From contig JABDII010000305.1 of assembly GCA_013003805.1 (NCBI GenBank), positions 1 to 11,764 on the forward strand: 11,764 nt of DNA, in the 5' to 3' direction. Positions 6,931 through 11,764 of this stretch are shown here, one piece after another. This DNA is from Gemmatimonadales bacterium (GTDB lineage: Bacteria; Gemmatimonadota; Gemmatimonadetes; Gemmatimonadales; GWC2-71-9). The number at the start of each line of letters is the position of its first letter. Position 1 is the stretch's first letter. The translations under genes were made by a program, and so were the position numbers. The notes below the pieces were generated by a model that was given only the letters and a program-made list of their open reading frames with translations, searched no databases and had not been told where the DNA came from.

Positions 6931-9348
6931 ATGGACGAGAGCCCAACCCAACAGAATCTCCCTGACCTGCCGGCCCCGCATGGGGTCCCGGAGGTCTCGC
7001 CCAGTCTCCCAGCAGACCTCGCACCCCCCGCCTATGCCGACGAGGAATTCAGCATCGATTGGGGTCGGTACATCGCAGCCCTTCAGCGCTACAAGTGGAT
7101 GATCCTGGGGTTGACTGTCCTCGGGACGGTGGGCGCAGTGTTCGGCAGCCGATTCATCAATCCCGACTACGCCGCTTCGGCAAAAATCTGGATCGAGCCG
7201 GATCCTGGACGGAGTGGGCCCATCCGAGCGCCGGAATTGCTGAGCGATTGGGCGTGGACGGAACTCATCAGTACATCGGTCGTGCTCGATTCTGCCGCGC
7301 TCAAGGCCAAGCTTTATCTCCAAACGACTCCGGAGGACGAGCCCCTGTTCGAGACCTTCGAACTCGCCGAGGATTTCACCGCGGGTCGGTACTCGCTCGA
7401 TATCACTCCGGACGGACGCCAGTACCTTCTGCGAGACGAGGACGCGACCATTGAGTCCGGGACGCCGGGGGATTCCATCGGCTCGACCGCTGGATTCATC
7501 TGGGCCCCCCCGGCCGAGAGTCTAGGAAGGAATCGCTCGGTCACGTTCACGGTGACTCGGCCACGAGCGGTTGCTGCCGCCATCCGAGGGGGGCTCAACC
7601 CGCGGCTTACCGGTGATCGAAACTTCCTCGACCTGTCGTTTACCGGGAAGGACCCCAAACTCGCGGCGAAGACACTCAACGCGGTCGTGGACCAGTTCAT
7701 TTCGGTCGCCGCCGAGCAGAAGCGGCGCAAGCTGTCAGCGCAGCTCGAAGCACTGGAAGAGCAGGTCGATCTCGCAGCAACCGACCTCCGTAATAAGGAG
7801 AATCGGCTCGAGAGCTTCCGCGTCCGCACGATCACGCTGCCGAACGAGGGAGTCCCCGTCGCCGCCGGCCTCCAGTCCACTCAGCCGACGGTGATGTCGA
7901 ATTTCTTCCAGCAACGCCTGGCCCTGGATGCACTTCAGCAGGACCGGAGGGCGCTGGAGGCGGCCCTGGCCCGTGCATCATCGAGTTCGGTCACAGTCGA
8001 CGCGTTCCAATCGATCCCGAAGGTCCAGAGCTCGCCTGAGTTGAGCGCGGCACTCCGGGACCTCGCCGCCGAGGAGGCCCAACTGCGGACGGATCTGTTC
8101 GTCTACACCGAGGACCACCGATTGATCCAGGATCGGAGGGAGCGGATTCGAATCCTGCGCTCTGAGACGATTCCTCAATTAGGCCAATCGCTCGTTAGTG
8201 AAATCGGGGTCCAGGAGAGCGCGCTCCAAGAGCAGATCGGCACCGCGTCCCAGGAACTGCAGCAGATACCGAGACGCACCATTCAAGAGCAACGACTCAC
8301 CCGTGAGAAACTGTCGGCTGAGGTTCTCTTCCAGCAGCTCCAGAACAACTTTGAGCAGACGAGGTTCGCGCTTGCCAGCACGATCCCGGATGTCCGCCTC
8401 CTCGATCCCGCCGTGCCTCCACGAGGACCGACCAGCAATACTGCGCCGCAGATCTGGTTCTTGGGCTTCCTTGGGAGCCTGGGGGGAGGCATTCTCCTGG
8501 CCCTCCTGCTGGACCGGCTGGATCGCCGGGTACGCTACCCCGATCAGGTTACCCGCGAGCTTGGACTGACAATCCTCGGCGCCATTCCCGCCATTCGAAA
8601 GGTCAAGGCGGGCAAGCGAGACACCGAGGAAGCATCCCAGGTGGTGGAGGCGTTCCGAACAATCAGACTCAACCTCGCACACTCCTACGGCGCTGCGGGC
8701 CCGGTCCTCCTCACGGTATCGAGCCCCGGCCCGGGGGATGGCAAGTCCCTCGTGTCGGCGAACCTGGCGCTCTCCTTTGCGGAAGCGGGCTACAAGACCC
8801 TGCTGCTGGATGGCGATATTCGGCGGGGCGAACTGCATCGCATGTTCGGCCTGAATCGACAGCCCGGCCTGTTGGACTTCCTCACCCAAGAGGCCACGCT
8901 GGACGAAGTGCTCAAGCCGACCACGCACCGGGGGCTGACCATCCTCCCCTGCGGAACCCGGCGACACCGCGGCCCGGAGATGCTGGGCTCCCCGCCCATG
9001 ACGGACCTCATGGCGGAAGTGAAGTCGCGCTTCAATGCCATTGTCGTGGACAGCCCGCCCTTGGGCGCCGGAATCGACCCCTTCGTCCTAGGAACAGCCA
9101 CGGGCCACATGCTGCTGGTACTCCGCTCCGGGGAGACCGACCGCCAGATGGCGGAAGCCAAGCTCCGCCTGATGGACCGCCTCCCGATCCGAATGCTGGG
9201 CGCCGTGCTCAACGACATCGAAACGCGCTCCGGCACGTATCGGTATTACTCCTACGTGTACGGCTATACCGCGGACGACGAGGTCGTCGGGCAGTTGCCG
9301 GTAGGACATGGCAATGGCCGGGATGAGGGTATGGATCACGACTCGTAG
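6931..9348 (+). CDS. Polysaccharide co-polymerase / BY-type tyrosine autokinase (Wzz-GNVR-CpsD fusion, Wzc-like)
   Basis: An 805-residue inner-membrane protein that sets chain length and controls export of exopolysaccharide or capsule. A Pro-rich cytoplasmic leader precedes TM1 (about 56-73). A large periplasmic part follows with coiled-coil segments (roughly 265-460) and a GNVR-like segment ending in DPAVPPRGP before TM2 (about 508-528). The cytoplasmic kinase has Walker A GPGDGKS (600-606, Lys605), Walker A' LLLDGD (624-629) and Walker B IVVDSPP (704-710). A C-terminal tyrosine cluster (Tyr770, 772, 773, 775, 777, 779) is the expected autophosphorylation site. The frame can begin at a TTG at 6856, but ATG 6931 is preferred: GGAG lies seven bases before it, and the TTG sits inside the possible -12 box. 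A strong terminator follows. Its usual partner, a Poly_export protein, begins about 2 kb downstream. Confidence 0.95.
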   Translation: MDESPTQQNLPDLPAPHGVPEVSPSLPADLAPPAYADEEFSIDWGRYIAALQRYKWMILGLTVLGTVGAVFGSRFINPDYAASAKIWIEPDPGRSGPIRAPELLSDWAWTELISTSVVLDSAALKAKLYLQTTPEDEPLFETFELAEDFTAGRYSLDITPDGRQYLLRDEDATIESGTPGDSIGSTAGFIWAPPAESLGRNRSVTFTVTRPRAVAAAIRGGLNPRLTGDRNFLDLSFTGKDPKLAAKTLNAVVDQFISVAAEQKRRKLSAQLEALEEQVDLAATDLRNKENRLESFRVRTITLPNEGVPVAAGLQSTQPTVMSNFFQQRLALDALQQDRRALEAALARASSSSVTVDAFQSIPKVQSSPELSAALRDLAAEEAQLRTDLFVYTEDHRLIQDRRERIRILRSETIPQLGQSLVSEIGVQESALQEQIGTASQELQQIPRRTIQEQRLTREKLSAEVLFQQLQNNFEQTRFALASTIPDVRLLDPAVPPRGPTSNTAPQIWFLGFLGSLGGGILLALLLDRLDRRVRYPDQVTRELGLTILGAIPAIRKVKAGKRDTEEASQVVEAFRTIRLNLAHSYGAAGPVLLTVSSPGPGDGKSLVSANLALSFAEAGYKTLLLDGDIRRGELHRMFGLNRQPGLLDFLTQEATLDEVLKPTTHRGLTILPCGTRRHRGPEMLGSPPMTDLMAEVKSRFNAIVVDSPPLGAGIDPFVLGTATGHMLLVLRSGETDRQMAEAKLRLMDRLPIRMLGAVLNDIETRSGTYRYYSYVYGYTADDEVVGQLPVGHGNGRDEGMDHDS

Positions 9349-9390
9349 GCGCACACGGAGCTCGTAGCCCATTCCGCCAGATCCGAAGAA

Positions 9391-9417
9391 GGCCCTCCCA
9401 CATGGGAGGGCCTTTTT
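9391..9417. terminator. Bidirectional intrinsic terminator between convergent genes
   Basis: GGCCCTCCC (9391-9399) pairs perfectly with GGGAGGGCC (9404-9412) around the loop ACAT, followed by TTTTT (9413-9417). On the other strand the stem is followed by TTCTTC, so it can also work leftward. It lies 42 bases after the polysaccharide kinase stop and 24 bases beyond the stop of the minus-strand receiver/GGDEF gene, so it insulates both. Confidence 0.93.
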
Positions 9418-9440
9418 GACTGAGCCGACTCCTGAGGAGC

Positions 9441-10442
9441 TTAGTGCTCTGGCCCTTCGAACGCGCGGACCAGACGGCCGCCCTGGTTGAGCTCCGCTTC
9501 GGCCAAGAGGCGTCGGAGGGCGGTGGTTGCCCGAAGCAGGAGTTCCACCGGGTCCAGCGCGGCCGTGGAGAAGTCAGGAACCGCCGAATATCCGGCCCGA
9601 AGGCCCACTTCAGTCACGTCTTCTGTCGGCAAGTGAATCGACTCGATAGCGTTCCCCAAGCGGTCCACGAGGCGGAGGACCCCATCGATGTCGGTGGCAG
9701 GCGCGATGACGGCAAACTCCCCAGGTCCCACTCGGCCGATCGCATCAGATGTTCTGCCGCTCCGACGGATCACATCTCCAGTGACTTCGGCTACCAACTT
9801 GGCATACTCTTCGGCCTCCGGGTGGCCCTCTGGGCAGACCGGCTGAGGCGAGAACACAACGCACGCCAATGGATGGCGGCGCCGGTACGCTTCGGATCCA
9901 ATCTCGCGTGCCCGATGAGCCAGACCCCGCATGTTGTAGAGGCCGGTTTCATGGTCCAGGAGGCTCTGATCTTGACAGACGTCGACCGCCTTCTTGGCCT
10001 GGAGGAAGGTGTGCAGCTTCAAGAGCAGAGAGTCGCCGTCGAGTGGTTGACCCAGGAATTCCCACGCGCCGGCCCGGTGAGCTTCGAGACGCTGGGCCCG
10101 TCCGGAGGGACCAGCCGTCGTGATGATGATCGGAATCGTGGCGCAGAACCGCGGATCATCCCTGAGTGCGCGACACACTTCGACTCCGGAGATATCGGGC
10201 AGCTGAGCCTCGATGATGATCAGGTCGGGTTGTGCCGTCCTGGCCCGTTCCAGGGTTTGCCGACCGGTATACGCTCGGAGAACTGCGTACCCCTCCGGTG
10301 CCAGGATGCTCTCCAGGGAGCGTGAAGACCATTCCTGATCATTCCCGATGAGCACGAGCGGTGGGCGGCCGGTCTTTGCCCCGGCATTTGCTTCCGGTTG
10401 GAGGGTCTTGGGACCGGGTGAAGCTTCACTGGTCTTGGCCAT
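9441..10442 (-). CDS. Response-regulator-like protein: degenerate receiver plus degenerate GGDEF domain
   Basis: A 333-residue cytoplasmic protein. Residues about 28-150 have receiver-domain layout, but the active site is altered: the acidic pair is Asn34-Asp35, the phospho-acceptor position is Glu78 (IIIEAQLP), and the conserved KP is Gln132-Pro133. Thr108/Thr109 remain. Residues about 160-330 look like a GGDEF domain: it begins DHETGLYN (163-170), but the signature is GPGEF (239-243), lacking the second Gly and the first acidic residue. Cyclic-di-GMP synthesis is therefore unlikely; a scaffold or nucleotide-sensing role is more plausible. The frame continues upstream to 10610, but ATG 10442 is chosen because the preceding 56 residues look unlike protein and GGTGG lies eight bases upstream. 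It converges on the polysaccharide kinase gene, suggesting a role in the same system by context only. Confidence 0.85.
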   Translation of the reverse strand: MAKTSEASPGPKTLQPEANAGAKTGRPPLVLIGNDQEWSSRSLESILAPEGYAVLRAYTGRQTLERARTAQPDLIIIEAQLPDISGVEVCRALRDDPRFCATIPIIITTAGPSGRAQRLEAHRAGAWEFLGQPLDGDSLLLKLHTFLQAKKAVDVCQDQSLLDHETGLYNMRGLAHRAREIGSEAYRRRHPLACVVFSPQPVCPEGHPEAEEYAKLVAEVTGDVIRRSGRTSDAIGRVGPGEFAVIAPATDIDGVLRLVDRLGNAIESIHLPTEDVTEVGLRAGYSAVPDFSTAALDPVELLLRATTALRRLLAEAELNQGGRLVRAFEGPEH

Positions 10443-10876
10443 GGCTCGAACCACCGTGCAGGAGTTGTGCGCTTCTCGAGGGCACCCGCAGTTGTCTTCG
10501 TCTCTACCGTCTAATCCGTTCCCGACGAAGAACTTATGATCGCGCGTCCGGGATTTGTCCAGCCTCGAGACCGATGCGACCCCGCAACATGAAGCCCGGC
10601 TATGCCACACCGCCCTGAAAGGGTCGAGGCTGATACTGTGTGGCGGCCGTGACCCGGAATGCTGTTGCTATCCGTCAACATCCTACCGGTGACTCGATCC
10701 GGGCTCCGCTCGAGCGGTATGGGGTATTCTCTTACCGTACAAGCAGTTGGGAATCCTGATTCGCGGCGTGGGGCCTGCCGAAGCGGGGTCGGCGGAACGG
10801 CTCCGGTTTTGAACATCACCTGGTTTAGACTGAGGCTCACGGCGAGCCGCTGCTATTCCAACCGGAAGAAACCACG
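10443..10876. other. Divergent intergenic region with nested inverted repeats
   Basis: A 434-base stretch between the minus-strand receiver/GGDEF gene and the plus-strand zinc-ribbon gene. Inverted repeats seen: GCCTCGA (10562-10568) with TCGAGGC (10624-10630); GCCACAC (10604-10610) with GTGTGGC (10638-10644); a small hairpin CCCT-GAA-AGGG (10613-10623); and the palindrome at 10706-10717. No riboswitch class I know matches, and no confident sigma-70 promoter was found. A weak minus-strand sigma-54-like match (GG-N10-GC, with TTGC) sits at 10584-10598. Confidence 0.6.
10706..10717. promoter_or_regulatory. 12-bp perfect palindrome, possible operator
   Basis: CCGCTCGAGCGG is self-complementary over 12 bases. 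It lies 160 bases before the zinc-ribbon gene and 264 bases before the receiver/GGDEF gene. A regulator site is possible, but a 12-bp palindrome in GC-rich DNA can arise by chance. Confidence 0.25.
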
Positions 10877-11095
10877 ATGCTGTGTTTCCAGTGTGAGTCC
10901 CTCGAGGGAATGGAGCCAAATGTCCAGTCGGATGCCGACGATCCCGACGTCCGATGCGAGTGCTGTGGGCATCCCCTCGAGGACGGCTGTGCCAACGACG
11001 AGCGGACCGGTTTCCTGGCCCGACTCAGGAGATTTGGCCTCGGGGAAGCCCCTCGGCCTCTGTTCTCGTCCGACTGGCGTCGGCCGCTCACATGA
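10877..11095 (+). CDS. Small putative zinc-ribbon protein, 72 residues
   Basis: Starts at an ATG with GGAAG nine bases upstream and ends at TGA. The N-terminal half holds a CxxC pair (Cys3, Cys6) and, 20 residues on, a second knuckle CECCGHPL (Cys27 and Cys30 in the usual CxxCGxPL pattern, with extra Cys29 and Cys38). This is typical of a structural zinc ribbon. The linker is acidic (DADDPD), and the rest is basic with no recognised domain. No signal peptide or membrane segment is present. Its role is unknown: it could bind protein or nucleic acid, and it lies between the regulator gene and the sigma-54 promoter of the export gene. The main doubt is that a frame this short could be fortuitous; the ordered cysteines and the ribosome site argue that it is real. 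Confidence 0.55.
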   Translation: MLCFQCESLEGMEPNVQSDADDPDVRCECCGHPLEDGCANDERTGFLARLRRFGLGEAPRPLFSSDWRRPLT

Positions 11096-11098
11096 GCG
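11085..11098. repeat. Interrupted palindrome upstream of the sigma-54 promoter
   Basis: CGCTCA (11085-11090) and TGAGCG (11093-11098) are exact inverted arms around CA. The site is about 70 bases upstream of the -24 box and overlaps the end of the zinc-ribbon gene. It could be an activator half-site pair; the arm sequence differs from the 16-bp palindrome at 6747. Confidence 0.3.
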
Positions 11099-11111
11099 CT
11101 GGCTTGGGACC

Positions 11112-11146
11112 GGGGGTCACTGGATCGAGACAATCTCGTGACTCCC
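11112..11146. repeat. Inverted repeat between the zinc-ribbon gene and the sigma-54 promoter
   Basis: GGGGGTCAC (11112-11120) is complementary to GTGACTCCC (11138-11146) apart from one G-T pair. An inner stem GAGA (11127-11130) / TCTC (11134-11137) closes the loop CAA. It starts 17 bases past the zinc-ribbon stop and ends 21 bases before the -24 box. It may weakly terminate the upstream transcript or be a protein-binding site. No T-run follows. Confidence 0.4.
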
Positions 11147-11167
11147 AAAGGCTTCCGAAGTCTCGCC

Positions 11168-11183
11168 TGGCAGGTATCTTGCA
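11168..11183 (+). promoter_or_regulatory. Sigma-54 promoter (-24/-12) for the polysaccharide export gene
   Basis: TGGCAGGTATCTTGCA fits the consensus TGGCAC-N5-TTGCW closely: five of six bases of the -24 box, exact spacing of ten between GG and GC, and a perfect TTGCA at -12. Transcription would begin near 11194, giving a leader of about 110 bases before the export gene. A sigma-54 activator with an intact GAFTGA loop is encoded in the same window, which strengthens the call. Confidence 0.75.
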
Positions 11184-11303
11184 GCCTATAACCCTGATGC
11201 ACCGGTCACCAAGACGACCAAGTACCCCATGAATAACCGTTCAGACTTAGGCACGCCCGATGGTGGGCGTTCCCGCAGCCGGCCCGGGACGAGGTGCGAG
11301 GCA

Positions 11304-11764
11304 ATGCAAGTTGCGAAGGTGACCCAGTGGGCTCTCATCCTCGTCATCGGTGTGAGCGCCGCAGCTCGGGCGCAGGGCAATCCAGACGCCCGCCGGGCCC
11401 AGACGTCACGCGCCGAGCTCGAAGCGCTTCTCAACCAGGCAGGCACCGCGCTCGACCCTGCTGAACGGGTTATGCTCCAGGACCGCTTGACCAACGGCGA
11501 CTTTCAGGTCGGCGATCGAGTTGCGCTCACCGTACTCCAAGATCCGACCCTCACGGACACGTTCACGGTCAAGGTGGGGCGAACCATCACGCTTCCGAAC
11601 ATCCCCGATATCTCGCTTCACGGCGTCCTGCGCTCGGAGGTCGAGGAACATCTTTCGGCCGAGCTGTCGAAGTACCTCAGAGAGCCAACGGTCGAAGCCG
11701 TGGCGTTGATCCGAATCGCGATCCTCGGCTCCGTCGGGCGACCAGGGTATTATGCCGTGCCGGC
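11304..11764 (+). CDS. Secreted polysaccharide export protein (Poly_export/SLBB, Wza-like), 3' end cut by window edge
   Basis: The first 153 residues are present and the frame is open to the right edge. Residues 1-24 form a signal peptide (charged start, hydrophobic core WALILVIGV, cleavage after ARA or ARAQ). A helical linker (about 33-62) is followed by a Poly_export domain from about residue 65: GDFQVGDRVALTV, TDTFTVKVGRTITLP, then LREPTVEA. The first SLBB motif begins at IAILGSVGRPGYYAVP. Relatives form the outer-membrane channel that carries capsule or exopolysaccharide out of the cell. No lipobox cysteine follows the signal peptide, unlike canonical Wza. The frame also has an ATG at 11229, but ATG 11304 is preferred because the signal peptide starts there and GAGG lies nine bases upstream. 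The gene sits behind a sigma-54 promoter and is the natural partner of the tyrosine kinase at 6931. Confidence 0.92.
   Translation, partial: MQVAKVTQWALILVIGVSAAARAQGNPDARRAQTSRAELEALLNQAGTALDPAERVMLQDRLTNGDFQVGDRVALTVLQDPTLTDTFTVKVGRTITLPNIPDISLHGVLRSEVEEHLSAELSKYLREPTVEAVALIRIAILGSVGRPGYYAVP

Noticed and set aside
10584..10598. Minus-strand GG-N10-GC match for the receiver/GGDEF gene
   Set aside because: Spacing and TTGC fit, but the -24 box CGGGCT matches only the GG; too weak to call as a promoter.
11229..11303. Earlier ATG for the export protein
   Set aside because: It would put 25 charged residues before the signal peptide and has no ribosome site.

Overview
GC-rich bacterial DNA, apparently chromosomal. 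It has Gram-negative-type envelope genes (a Wzc-like tyrosine kinase and a Wza/Poly_export-like protein), a sigma-54-type response regulator, densely packed genes and frequent GTG/TTG starts. The lineage cannot be fixed from the sequence alone. The style of the Poly_export protein and of the receiver/GGDEF protein reminds me of Gemmatimonadota, but this is a tentative impression. I saw no rRNA, tRNA, CRISPR array, insertion sequence or phage gene.

Layout. (1) Positions 1-3774, minus strand: a three-gene run, transcribed right to left, of an acyl-CoA synthetase-like AMP-binding protein (TTG start), a NYN-domain putative ribonuclease with two LOTUS/OST-HTH-like modules and a very basic tail, and an alkylpurine (3-methyladenine) DNA glycosylase. 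The glycosylase start overlaps the NYN stop, and the gene runs off the left edge. (2) Positions 3872-6564, minus strand: a two-component pair. An NtrC-type sigma-54 response regulator is followed, with a 4-base GTGA overlap, by a soluble histidine kinase. (3) Positions 6565-6930: a divergent intergenic region with a perfect 16-bp palindrome and a possible sigma-54 promoter pointing right. (4) Positions 6931-9348, plus strand: a polysaccharide co-polymerase fused to a BY-type tyrosine kinase. A strong bidirectional terminator follows at 9391-9417. (5) Positions 9441-10442, minus strand: a receiver-GGDEF protein in which both domains look degenerate. (6) Positions 10443-10876: intergenic, with inverted repeats. 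(7) Positions 10877-11095, plus strand: a small putative zinc-ribbon protein. (8) A well-matched sigma-54 promoter at 11168-11183, then a secreted polysaccharide-export protein truncated by the right edge.

How it may fit together. The two plus-strand envelope genes are the kinase/co-polymerase and export parts of an exopolysaccharide or capsule system. The activator next to them keeps the GAFTGA sigma-54 contact loop, and a good -24/-12 promoter lies before the export gene, with a weaker one before the kinase gene. The simplest hypothesis is that the two-component system switches on exopolysaccharide production through sigma-54, with the degenerate receiver/GGDEF protein as an extra regulatory input. 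The left-hand ligase/NYN/glycosylase run looks functionally separate.
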